In this document: positions 18,253-26,518 of the stretch, piece after piece
How the letters are laid out: every line of letters begins with the position of its first letter
Numbering within the stretch: the first letter of the stretch is position 1
Source of the DNA: Elusimicrobia bacterium GWA2_61_42
GTDB taxonomy: Bacteria; Elusimicrobiota; Elusimicrobia; Elusimicrobiales; UBA9959
Length of the DNA stretch: 64,000 nt
Assembly (NCBI GenBank): GCA_001799615.1
Contig: MGTU01000008.1
Location: forward strand, 124,001 to 188,000
Reading direction: 5' to 3'
Program-made: the position numbers and the translations under genes
The notes under the pieces: model-generated
Database searches by the model: none
Seen by the model: only the letters and a program-made list of their open reading frames with translations
Told to the model about the DNA's origin: nothing

Positions 18253-20231
18253 CTACGAACGACCTGATGAGAACCGGTAAAGCGTGCGCCGCCGCGGCCT
18301 TGATGCTGCTGGCGCAGCTGCCGCCTGTGTTCGCCGCTTTCGAGGACCTGGGCTTCGGCGCCAGGGTCCCCGGCATGGGCGACGCTTTCACAGGCGTGGC
18401 GGACGACATCTCTTCCATTTATTACAACCCGGCAGGCCTGTCCAACCTGGAGCGTTCCAAGGTCATGGCCTCGCACTCCATGTTTTACAGCGGCCTCAGC
18501 GACGGCTCCAACCTGGGCCTCAGCGCCGTGGCGCTGGCCGTCCCGCTGTCCAGCGGCCGCGGCGGCACCCTGGGCGCGGTCTGGCAGCAGTTCTCGCTTT
18601 CCGGCGTGTATTCCGAGAAGACCGGCCAGGTCTCCTGGGGCTACCGCTTCGACAAGCGCTCAAGATACGAGAAGTTTTCGGTAGGCGCCTCTCTCAAATA
18701 CCTGTCGCACGGCTTTACCCGGCTGGACGAGACCTACAACGCCGTTGAGAACGGCGTTTTCCAGAACGGCAACACCGACCCGGTGCTGGCGGGGGCCAAC
18801 ACGCGCTCCGCGCTGGACGCCGACGTGGGCGCCCTCTACCGGCTGACCAAGCGCTGGACCCTGGGCCTCGCCCTGCTCAACGCCATGCAGGCGGACGTGG
18901 CTTTCAGCAGTTCCGACAAGGACAAGATCCCCATGAAAACCCGCCTGGGCGCCTCTTACAAGAGCCTCTGGCTGCTGCTGGCCTCCGACCTCCGCCTGCA
19001 GAAAGGCCCCGACGGCAAGAACGACAAGCAGTTCATTTTCGCCGCCGAGAAGGTGTTCCCCAGCCTCGACCGCGGCGACGTGTCGGTGCGCGCCTCGCTG
19101 GGCGTGGGCGACCGCGAATTCCGCCAGGCGACGGCCGGGCTTTCTTACAAGATACAGAAGATACAGCTGGACTACGGGTTCTCCCTGCCGATAGGCACCG
19201 TAAAGGAAACGGCCGGCAACCACAAGCTGGCGCTTACCTACCATTTCGGCTCCGCCACCCAGACGGAACTGGCCGAATCGGAACTGCTGGACCAGTACAA
19301 GCGCCTGCGCGAAGCCAAGGACTACAAGAGCCCCCGCGAGACCGCCAGCCTCAACGACCCGCGCCTGGCCGACGTGAAGGAACAGGTGCTGAAAGAGAAC
19401 TATTTCTCCGCCAACAAGCTGCTGCTGGATAAAGCCAACGAATTGCTGCCGGACGCCTCCGTGGTCAGCCTGACCAAGCGCCTCTCCACCGTGGCCGCCT
19501 TCTACCCTTCGCTGGCCGTGGAAGGGCGGCCGAAGCGGCGCTGGGAGCAGCTGCTCAGCGGCGGCACCAGGGACTTCATAAACGGCGCCGACCTGCGCGC
19601 GATGAAGCAGCTCGCCTACGCGCAGAGCCTTAACCAGCAGGATTCCTCGCTCTCCAACTTCCTGGACCGCATCGGCGAAATGACGCGCCTGACCCCGGAC
19701 CGCGTCCCCGCCGACTTCAGCCGCGGCTGGACCGAGTTCAAGATCACCGAGTCGGACGAGCTTTACACCAAGAAGCGCTACTCGGAAGCCCTGCGCAAGC
19801 TGGACGAGATGCTCGAGCTGGAGCCCAACGATCTGCTGGCCCTCAAGAAGAGCGGCTCCTGCAATTACATGCTGGGCAGCTACGCCAGGGCCGCGCACGA
19901 CTGGACAAAGGCCTCGACCCTGGAGTCGGACCCGCTGGAAAAAGCCAAGCTGGCGAAAATGATAGACGAAGCCCGCCTGAAGCAGGGCAAGGCCTCGGCC
20001 TGGGAACCCCCCGCGGGTACGGCCAGGGAAGCGGCGCCCGAGGAGAAGGTGGAGACCAAAGGGGAGAAGGACGCCCGGGAGATAGAGAGGCTTTACCAGG
20101 CCGGCGCCGATTACTACGCGAAAGGCGAGTACGGCAAAGCCGCGGACGCTTTCCGCAAGATCATGGGGATCGACCCGATGAACACGCAGGCCAAGAAGGC
20201 GCTGGAAAGGATAATCAGGCTGTCGAGATAA
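18249..20231 (+). CDS. PorV/PorQ-like outer-membrane barrel fused to TPR repeats
   Basis: The 660-aa protein has a signal peptide (about 1-30) and a UPF0164/PorV-PorQ type beta-barrel domain (about 31-345). The family opening is FGARVPGMGDAFTGVADDI and SIYYNPAGLSNL, with many alternating aromatic strands. The C-terminal third holds TPR-like helices: LYTKKRYSEALRKLDEMLEL near residue 510 and YYAKGEYGKAADAFRKI near residue 622. PorV is the outer-membrane shuttle of type IX secretion, but related barrels have other uses. It is translationally coupled to the preceding sorting-type domain gene, and the histidine kinase starts one base after its stop. Confidence 0.82.
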   Translation: MTTNDLMRTGKACAAAALMLLAQLPPVFAAFEDLGFGARVPGMGDAFTGVADDISSIYYNPAGLSNLERSKVMASHSMFYSGLSDGSNLGLSAVALAVPLSSGRGGTLGAVWQQFSLSGVYSEKTGQVSWGYRFDKRSRYEKFSVGASLKYLSHGFTRLDETYNAVENGVFQNGNTDPVLAGANTRSALDADVGALYRLTKRWTLGLALLNAMQADVAFSSSDKDKIPMKTRLGASYKSLWLLLASDLRLQKGPDGKNDKQFIFAAEKVFPSLDRGDVSVRASLGVGDREFRQATAGLSYKIQKIQLDYGFSLPIGTVKETAGNHKLALTYHFGSATQTELAESELLDQYKRLREAKDYKSPRETASLNDPRLADVKEQVLKENYFSANKLLLDKANELLPDASVVSLTKRLSTVAAFYPSLAVEGRPKRRWEQLLSGGTRDFINGADLRAMKQLAYAQSLNQQDSSLSNFLDRIGEMTRLTPDRVPADFSRGWTEFKITESDELYTKKRYSEALRKLDEMLELEPNDLLALKKSGSCNYMLGSYARAAHDWTKASTLESDPLEKAKLAKMIDEARLKQGKASAWEPPAGTAREAAPEEKVETKGEKDAREIERLYQAGADYYAKGEYGKAADAFRKIMGIDPMNTQAKKALERIIRLSR

Positions 20232-20232
20232 C

Positions 20233-21543
20233 ATGAACCTTTTCTATAAGTTCAGCGCGGCCTTGACGGCCGCGGCGCTGGCCGCGGCCTTGCTGCTGTC
20301 CGCTATCTTTTTCAGTTTCCAGCGCCGGACGGTGGCGGCCGCCCAGCAGGAGCGGCTCGACGCCATGGCTTCTTCCACGGCCAGCATACTGAAGGAGGCC
20401 GACCTGGCGGGGGACCCGCTGATGGCGGTGGACTACCTCTCGGGGCTCTGCTCTTCCCGGCCCGAACTGACGTCCTGCGAGCTGGATATAGGCCGGGGAA
20501 TGCGTGCGGTAAAGCACCGCGGCAAGGCCGCGGCGCCTCCCGGCAGAACGGAGCGGCGGGAAGCGAAGGGCGGCAAATTCTCGGCGCGCCTTAATTTTTC
20601 GGAAGCCAGGCTGGAGGGCGAGCGGCGTTCCGCCCTGGCCGGGGTCTACCGCGACCTGGCGGCCGCCTTCCTGGGCGCCGCCGCGGCGGCGGGCCTGCTC
20701 GGCCTGGGGCTGGCCTGGAGCCTGACCGGGCGCCTCAAACGACTGGCCGCCGAAGCGGCCGCCATCGGCGAAGGCCGCTTCGGGATAAAGACGGACGCGC
20801 GCGGCACGGACGAGGTGGCGGAACTGGCCAGGGCCTTCAACGCCATGTCCGACCGCCTGCTGGAACTGGAGACGATGAAAAAGAATTTCACGGCCTCCGT
20901 AACGCACGAGCTGCGCTCGCCGCTCGGCGTCATAGAGACCTACGCCGCCCTGCTCCTCAAGGAAGCGGACCGTTTCCACCCCGAGGACCTGGTTGTGTTC
21001 AGGCGCATAAAAGAGAACGCGGGGCGCCTGGCCAACTTCGTCACGGCCATGCTGGACCTCGCGAAGATAGAACGCGGAAAAATGGAACTGAGCCTCTCCT
21101 CCGAGGATCCGCTGGCCCTGACCGCGGACTCCGTAGATTTCCTGAAACCCAAAGCGGCGGAAAAGCGCGTCACCCTGGAGGCGCAGCCCGGCGCCGGCGC
21201 GGGGCGCGTAATGCTGGACCGGGAACTTATAACGCACGCCCTTACGAACCTTATCGCCAACGCGGTAAAATTCACGCCCGAAGGCGGCCGCGTGACGGTA
21301 CGCGCCTCCCTGGCGGGGGGGAAGTTCCGGGCGGAGGTCCAGGACAACGGCCCCGGCATAAAAGCGGGCGAGGCCGAAAAACTTTTTGCGCCGTATTCGC
21401 AGGGGTCCGCGGCCGCGGGGCACGGAGGGACCGGCCTGGGCCTGGCCCTGGCCAGGTCCATAGTGGAACTGCATAAGGGCACCATAGGCTGCGCCCCGGC
21501 CCCCGGCGGCGGCGCCCTCTTCTGGCTCGAAATCCCGCAATAA
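20233..21543 (+). CDS. membrane sensor histidine kinase (HAMP-HisKA-HATPase)
   Basis: The 436-aa protein has a transmembrane helix at about 8-30, a short periplasmic loop of about 105 residues and a second helix near 140-162. A HAMP linker follows, then HisKA with the phospho-acceptor His in SVTHELRSPLGVIE near residue 222 and a HATPase domain with NLIANAVKFTPEGG, DNGPGI and GGTGLGLALARSI. It is a complete kinase. It follows the PorV-TPR gene by one base. The only full response regulators nearby lie on the opposite strand at 25031-26462, so its partner is not certain. Confidence 0.92.
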   Translation: MNLFYKFSAALTAAALAAALLLSAIFFSFQRRTVAAAQQERLDAMASSTASILKEADLAGDPLMAVDYLSGLCSSRPELTSCELDIGRGMRAVKHRGKAAAPPGRTERREAKGGKFSARLNFSEARLEGERRSALAGVYRDLAAAFLGAAAAAGLLGLGLAWSLTGRLKRLAAEAAAIGEGRFGIKTDARGTDEVAELARAFNAMSDRLLELETMKKNFTASVTHELRSPLGVIETYAALLLKEADRFHPEDLVVFRRIKENAGRLANFVTAMLDLAKIERGKMELSLSSEDPLALTADSVDFLKPKAAEKRVTLEAQPGAGAGRVMLDRELITHALTNLIANAVKFTPEGGRVTVRASLAGGKFRAEVQDNGPGIKAGEAEKLFAPYSQGSAAAGHGGTGLGLALARSIVELHKGTIGCAPAPGGGALFWLEIPQ

Positions 21544-21580
21544 CTTTGTAACCTGCTTAAGATAGAATATCAGTGTGCCT

Positions 21581-23014
21581 ATGAAAACGATCTTGCGCCT
21601 TTTCGCCTTTATATTTATTTTCGCCGCCGTTGCCGCGCGCGCCCAGGAGACCCCGGCGCCTTCGCCCACCGCGCAGGCCGCGGAAATTTCCGCCCGCATG
21701 CAGGAAGACGTCTCCCGGCTGCTCGAGCAGCTGGTAGGCCGCGGCCGCGCCCGCTCTTTCGTCACGGTGGAGGGGGAGATCGTCCTCAAAAGCAAGACCG
21801 AATCCGGCACGCCCGCCGAAGACACCGTCACCCTGCCGGGCTACGCCTCCGTAAATATCCTGGAGAAGACCGGCGAGTACCTCAAGCAGCAGCGCGAGGA
21901 AAGCCAGCGCACCAGCGAATTCCGCATCAAGAAACTCAGCGTCTCCCTGGTCTTCGACCGGACCGTACCGGAAGCCAGGGTGAACGCCATAAAGCTCATG
22001 ATCTCCGACGTGCTGCGCCTGGCCGAAGCGCGCGGCGACAGCATCATCACCGCCAGGGCGGAGATGCAGCCCTGGTGGAAAAGCGCCCTGGAAGCCCCCG
22101 AGATCCGCCCCGTCCTGCTGGCCTCCGCGTTCGGCGCGCTGGCCCTGGCCGCCCTGCTGGCGCTGGGCTATATCCTGATCTCCCGCCTGCTCAGCGGCTT
22201 CGTGGAATACGCCCGGCTCAACGCTCCCGCCTCGCCCGCCGGGCCCGGCGGCGGCTACGGCCCCGGCCCCTCAGGCGAGCTGGAAGGCGGCGAGATGGGC
22301 GATATCATAGACGTGGAATCCCGCGCCGCTTCCGGCGGCGCCCTGCTTGAAGCCGGTTCGGCTTTCGAATTCCTGGAAAAACTGCCGCCCTCCGAAGCCG
22401 CCGACCTGCTGTCCGAAACCCCGGAGGAGGACGCAGCCATAATCATAGCCAACCTGGCGGACCGGAAACCCCACATTTCCTCCAAGATCCTGCTGGCGCT
22501 GCAGCCCGCTAAAAAGCAGGCGGTGAGCGCGCAGATGCTGGGGCTTAAACAGGTGGAACCTGAACGGGTATACGAAATTGAGAGCGACCTGCGCGCGAAG
22601 CTGGAGAAGAGCCTTAAGGGGGCGGAGAAGCTGGGCCGCCTGCTTTCACTGGTGGACGAATCGTCCCGGGCCGAAATAATGGACACCCTTTCCCGCTCCG
22701 ACCCCAAGGGCTCCGAAGAACTGCGCCGCAAGATGGTGACTTTCGACGATATCTGCCGGCTGGACGAAAAGAACCTGCGCCCGCTGGTGGTCTCGCTGCC
22801 CTACTCCGACTGGGCGGCCGCGCTGGCCGGGGCGGGAGATACCGCCGCGGGCAATGTTACGCGCCTGCTGCCCGAGGACATCCGCCTGATCGTCAAAGAC
22901 CTCATGGCGAACCGCCCCGAGGAAGAAAAGATCATAAGCGCCAGGGCGAAAATCATCTCGGCCGCGCTGGACCTCAACGCCAAGGGCCGCATCGTGGTGA
23001 AGGAGGGCGCGTGA
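21581..23014 (+). CDS. FliF-FliG fusion: periplasmic ring domain, one TM helix, cytoplasmic FliG
   Basis: The 477-aa protein has a signal peptide (about 1-22). Residues 35-165 match the last FliF ring-building domain: LLEQLVGRGRARSFVTVEG, then LPGYASVNILEK, KKLSVSLVFDRTVPEARV and EARGDSIITARAEM. A helix at about 176-200 matches FliF's second membrane helix. Residues 255-470 match FliG middle and C-terminal domains: LEKLPPSEAADLLSETPEE (ETPE where FliG usually has EHPQ), LALQPAKKQAVSAQML and KMVTFDDICRLDEKNLRPLV. By eye, several torque-helix charges of E. coli FliG are not kept. No rod, hook or filament genes are nearby. ATG 21581 was preferred to GTG 21575; TAGAAT lies 12 bases upstream with no Shine-Dalgarno. 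Confidence 0.85.
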   Translation: MKTILRLFAFIFIFAAVAARAQETPAPSPTAQAAEISARMQEDVSRLLEQLVGRGRARSFVTVEGEIVLKSKTESGTPAEDTVTLPGYASVNILEKTGEYLKQQREESQRTSEFRIKKLSVSLVFDRTVPEARVNAIKLMISDVLRLAEARGDSIITARAEMQPWWKSALEAPEIRPVLLASAFGALALAALLALGYILISRLLSGFVEYARLNAPASPAGPGGGYGPGPSGELEGGEMGDIIDVESRAASGGALLEAGSAFEFLEKLPPSEAADLLSETPEEDAAIIIANLADRKPHISSKILLALQPAKKQAVSAQMLGLKQVEPERVYEIESDLRAKLEKSLKGAEKLGRLLSLVDESSRAEIMDTLSRSDPKGSEELRRKMVTFDDICRLDEKNLRPLVVSLPYSDWAAALAGAGDTAAGNVTRLLPEDIRLIVKDLMANRPEEEKIISARAKIISAALDLNAKGRIVVKEGA

Positions 23015-25017
23015 GCGGCGCCTCCGACACCTTTCACACCGAGCTGGACTACCTCTGGCAGGCTGTGAAAACGGCCCAGGACGCGGAAGTCCGCTCCGAA
23101 GCGGAACGCTCCAAAGCGAGATCCGGGCTGGAGCACGCCGCTTCAAGAGTGAAGCACCTGGAAACGGAACTGGCGGGCAGCGCGGCGCGGGAGCGCCAGC
23201 TGCGCGAGGAAGCCGGGAAACTGAAAGCGGCTATAGAGGAAACCTCCCGGGCCCTTGCCCTGGCGGCCGCCCAGGCCGCGGAAGTGAGCGCCGCGGCGGA
23301 AACGCGCGCCGGGCTGGAAGCGAAGCTGCATCAAAAAGACGCGGAAACCTCCATGCTGGGCGCCGAAATAGCCCGTCTGCGCTCCGAAACCTCCACCCTG
23401 AAAGAAGCCCTGAAAGGCCGCGACGGCAACATAGGGGCGTTACAAGAAAAGATCTCCGGCCTGATGGCACTCCCCGAACTTTCGCGCGCCCTCGCGGAGG
23501 ATTCCAGACTTTCCGGCAAAGGACCGTCCGTCTACGAACACCTGCTGGAGCGCCTTGAAAAAGAAAAGCTCGAGGCCGCCGAAGCCGCGGCGGCCCTGGC
23601 CAGGGCTGAAGCCGGGACCTCGGAGTCCCGGGCGGCGCTGGCGGCTGCCGAAGAAGAAACCGCGGGCCTGCGCCTTGCTTTAGCCCGCGGCGGGCGCGAA
23701 CTGGAAGAGCTGCGGGCGGCCGTACGGGCGGCCTCCGACAGGACCGCGATATCGGAAGGGGAAAGGAGCGCGCTGGAAGAGCGCGCCGCCGCGCTGAAAG
23801 CGGCGCTGGGCGCGCGGGAGACGGCCCTGGAAACTTTTGCCGCCGAAGCCGCCGCCCTGCGGCGCGAGCTGGACGCGGCCAGAGCCGAATCCGACCGGGT
23901 CCGCGAGGGCGCCTCCGCCCAGGCCCTGAAGACCGAGGAACAGCGCGGGAATTTCACCGGCGCGGTAGCCCAGGTCTTCGATCTGCAGAAACGCGCGGCG
24001 GCCCTCAAGGCGGACCTCGCCGCCGCCCGGGAGAAAAACGCCGCCCTGGCCTCCGCCCTGGCCGAAAGGGACGCCGACCTGGAGAAGATCAACGGCCTGC
24101 TGCGCGAGGCCAAGAACGGGCTGGCCCAGGAAAAGGAAACGGCGAAAAGGGCCGTCGCCAGGGTAAAAGGCCTGGAAGCCGAAATAGAAGCTTTGAAAGT
24201 CAAAATAAACGCGGCCGGCGATTACTCGGCCAAGCTGCTGCGCGCCGTGCAGGAGCGGGACCTGCTGATGGGAGCCATGAAGGGCGACATGAGAAAGGTG
24301 GAAGCCCTGGAAATGGAGAACGAGGACCTCAGGCGCAAGAACGTGAAATTTACCGGCCTGGTCAGGCGGGAACAGGCCGATTTCAGCGCCAGGGTGATAA
24401 CCGCCATGGAGCGGGCCGCCAAAGACCTTAAAACTTTCAACCTGCGGCTGCCGGCCGCGGAGCGCAAGGGACTGGAACCGGCGATGAAGAACCTGCTGGC
24501 CTCGGTAAACCTCCTCAAGGGCTGGCAGGAATACATGGATCCGGAAACGCCGGAATTGCAGGACACCGACCTGGCCGGTTTCGTCTCGGGAGAAGCGGGC
24601 AAATGGGAGCGCGCCTTCAAGCAGCGCAAGATCTCTATTTCCGCGGCCATCGCGGCGCCCCGCCTGCGCGCGCGCCTCGACTCCGAGAGGATGAAGATGC
24701 TGTTCTACCAGCTGGTGAAGAACGCCTACGAACGCCTGCCTTCCGGGGCCAGCCTGCGCATAACGCTGAAAGCCTCAGAGGACGGCCGCCAGGCCGTACT
24801 GGCCTTCGAAGATACCGGCCCCGGCTTCACCCAGGAAACTCTCGGCAGGCTTTTCGCCCCTTTCAATACCACGGACAAAGGCAAGGCCGGCATAGGCCTG
24901 GCCGTGGCCCGGCGCATAGCGGAAAAACACGGGGGAACCCTGGAAGCGTCCAACAGGAAGGAGCGCGGGGCGCTGGTGGAAGTTAAACTGCCGCTGGGCG
25001 CGACGGCGCCCCAATAA
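23011..25017 (+). CDS. long coiled-coil protein with C-terminal histidine-kinase ATPase domain
   Basis: The 668-aa protein starts at GTG 23011, overlapping the FliF-FliG stop (GTGA). Residues about 15-460 are almost continuous Ala/Glu/Lys/Arg-rich coiled coil. The C-terminal 150 residues form a GHKL ATPase: YQLVKNAYERLPSG (N box), EDTGPGF (G1) and GIGLAVARRIAEKHGG (G2). The helical segment before the ATPase domain has no histidine where the phospho-acceptor should be, so autophosphorylation is doubtful. There is no membrane helix. Coupling to the FliG gene suggests a scaffold or regulator of that assembly. This is inferred from position. Confidence 0.8.
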   Translation: MSGASDTFHTELDYLWQAVKTAQDAEVRSEAERSKARSGLEHAASRVKHLETELAGSAARERQLREEAGKLKAAIEETSRALALAAAQAAEVSAAAETRAGLEAKLHQKDAETSMLGAEIARLRSETSTLKEALKGRDGNIGALQEKISGLMALPELSRALAEDSRLSGKGPSVYEHLLERLEKEKLEAAEAAAALARAEAGTSESRAALAAAEEETAGLRLALARGGRELEELRAAVRAASDRTAISEGERSALEERAAALKAALGARETALETFAAEAAALRRELDAARAESDRVREGASAQALKTEEQRGNFTGAVAQVFDLQKRAAALKADLAAAREKNAALASALAERDADLEKINGLLREAKNGLAQEKETAKRAVARVKGLEAEIEALKVKINAAGDYSAKLLRAVQERDLLMGAMKGDMRKVEALEMENEDLRRKNVKFTGLVRREQADFSARVITAMERAAKDLKTFNLRLPAAERKGLEPAMKNLLASVNLLKGWQEYMDPETPELQDTDLAGFVSGEAGKWERAFKQRKISISAAIAAPRLRARLDSERMKMLFYQLVKNAYERLPSGASLRITLKASEDGRQAVLAFEDTGPGFTQETLGRLFAPFNTTDKGKAGIGLAVARRIAEKHGGTLEASNRKERGALVEVKLPLGATAPQ

Positions 25018-25030
25018 CCGTGAAGCGGTC

Positions 25031-25717
25031 CTACAATTTGAAGATGTAGCCCAACCCGAAAACAGTCTTGATCTTGGAACCGAAAGGGCGCCCGAGTTTA
25101 TAACGGAGCGCCTCTATGCGCTTGTCCACGGAGCGCAGCCCGGCTTCCATGCCCTGCCGCCAGACCTGCTCCAGCAGCACGCTGCGCGAAACCACCCGCC
25201 CCTGGTTCCTCAGGAAATAAACAAGCAGGTCGAATTCCAGCGCGGTAAGTTTGAGCGCGGCCCTGCCGATCTGCGCCGTGCGGGCCTCCGGGGAGACCAG
25301 GAGGGCTTTGAACCTGTACTCCGCGGGCTTTTCGGCGGGCGCGGGGCCGGCGGCGCAGGACCGCGCGAGGAGATTGACGAGCCGGGCCCGGAAAAGCCGG
25401 GGCTCCGGGGGAAAGGCGAAGTATTCGTCCGCGCCGTTGTCGAAACAGACGGCGGCCGCGGCCGGAGAATACGGACCGGCGCCGGTCAGCACCAGGGACA
25501 AACGGCGGGTTTTTTGGTCGCCGCGCAGTACGGCCGCCAGGTCCCTGCCGCTCATGTCCGGCAGAAAGGCGTCTATGACGGCCAGGCCGCCGCCCGGGGC
25601 GGCGCGGAGGAACGCGCCTGCCGAGGGATAAAATTTAAGGCGGAAGCCTTTAAGGGCGGCCTTTAAGAAAGCCGAAACCCCGGCGTCGGAAGTGACGCAA
25701 TGCGCGGTGAGGGTCAT
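25031..25717 (-). CDS. OmpR-type DNA-binding regulator with degenerate receiver
   Basis: This 228-aa protein has a receiver-like domain (about 1-118) and a winged-helix output domain (about 130-228; LKLTALEFDLLVYFLRNQG, SVDKRIEALRYKLG, VFGLGYIF). The receiver keeps an Asp in LAVIDAFLPDMSG, but the N-terminal acidic pair is absent and the conserved Lys of the KPF motif is replaced (FAFPPEP). It may work without phosphorylation. It overlaps the preceding receiver gene by four bases. Only 13 bases separate its stop from the convergent coiled-coil gene. Confidence 0.85.
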   Translation of the reverse strand: MTLTAHCVTSDAGVSAFLKAALKGFRLKFYPSAGAFLRAAPGGGLAVIDAFLPDMSGRDLAAVLRGDQKTRRLSLVLTGAGPYSPAAAAVCFDNGADEYFAFPPEPRLFRARLVNLLARSCAAGPAPAEKPAEYRFKALLVSPEARTAQIGRAALKLTALEFDLLVYFLRNQGRVVSRSVLLEQVWRQGMEAGLRSVDKRIEALRYKLGRPFGSKIKTVFGLGYIFKL

Positions 25718-26091
25718 GCGGGGAGAACAGCCGCCTTTATGCGCCGTGACAGTTCGTCGGGGTCGAAAGGCTTGAGGACATAGCCGGCCGCGCCCAGTTT
25801 AAGGCCCTCGGCTACCATATCCAGTTCCGAACGCACGGTGAAGAATATAATGGGGACGGCGGCCAGGGCCGGGACCTTGCGGATGCGGCGCGCGGCCTCG
25901 AAGCCGCTTATGTCCGGCAGCCCCACGTCCAGCAGTATCATGTCCGGCTTCTGGGCCGAGGCCAGCGCCACGCCCTCCAACGCGGTGGCGGCGGTAAACA
26001 CCGCGCATCCCGCCCTGGCGGCGATGCGCGCGGCTATCTGGAGGTAATCGGGTTCGTCGTCTACGACGAGAACTTTGGGGCGGCGGGTCAT
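25714..26091 (-). CDS. single-domain CheY-like response regulator
   Basis: A 125-aa stand-alone receiver with all signature residues: VVDDEPD near residue 9, phospho-acceptor Asp in MILLDVGLPDISG near residue 55, Thr in FFTVRSE and Lys in VLKPFDPDEL near residue 108. It has no output domain, so it acts by binding a partner such as a motor or kinase. Four-base ATGA overlaps couple it to both neighbours. Confidence 0.9.
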   Translation of the reverse strand: MTRRPKVLVVDDEPDYLQIAARIAARAGCAVFTAATALEGVALASAQKPDMILLDVGLPDISGFEAARRIRKVPALAAVPIIFFTVRSELDMVAEGLKLGAAGYVLKPFDPDELSRRIKAAVLPA

Positions 26092-26462
26092 TTAACCGGG
26101 ACTAGGGCTTCCACTTTTTTCTGCAGGTAGGACATCTCCACGGTCTTGCTCATGAATTCGCGGCAGTTGGACTCCTGCCGGAACAGTTCGTTCATGTTCT
26201 TGTCGAAGAAGGTCCCGGTGATCACCAGGACGGGGATCTCGCGGGTGTCGTCCTCGGTCTGGAGATTGCGGAGCACCTCTATGCCGCCTATGTCGGGCAT
26301 CATCACGTCGAGCAGTATGATATTCGGTTTTATCGCCTTGGCTTTGGCCAGGCCTTCGCGGCCGTTCTCTGCGATCTGCACGGTAAACCCCAGGTCCGTG
26401 AAATAATCGGAAACCATCGTGCGGAACTCCACATTGTCGTCAACGATAAGCATCAGGCTCAT
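26088..26462 (-). CDS. single-domain CheY-like response regulator
   Basis: A 124-aa receiver. LIVDDNVEFR supplies the acidic pocket, IILLDVMMPDIGG the phospho-acceptor Asp, VLVITGTFF the switch Thr, and REFMSKTVEM the conserved Lys in an unusual context instead of KPF. The insertion NMNELFRQESNC before that Lys is longer than usual. It lies 56 bases after the hybrid of Cache and PAS kinase and overlaps the next receiver gene by four bases. Confidence 0.88.
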   Translation of the reverse strand: MSLMLIVDDNVEFRTMVSDYFTDLGFTVQIAENGREGLAKAKAIKPNIILLDVMMPDIGGIEVLRNLQTEDDTREIPVLVITGTFFDKNMNELFRQESNCREFMSKTVEMSYLQKKVEALVPVK

Positions 26463-26518
26463 TTTTCTCTCCGTAGTCGCTAGTTCATTTCAAGTATATG
26501 CTAAATTCGCCGGCAAGT

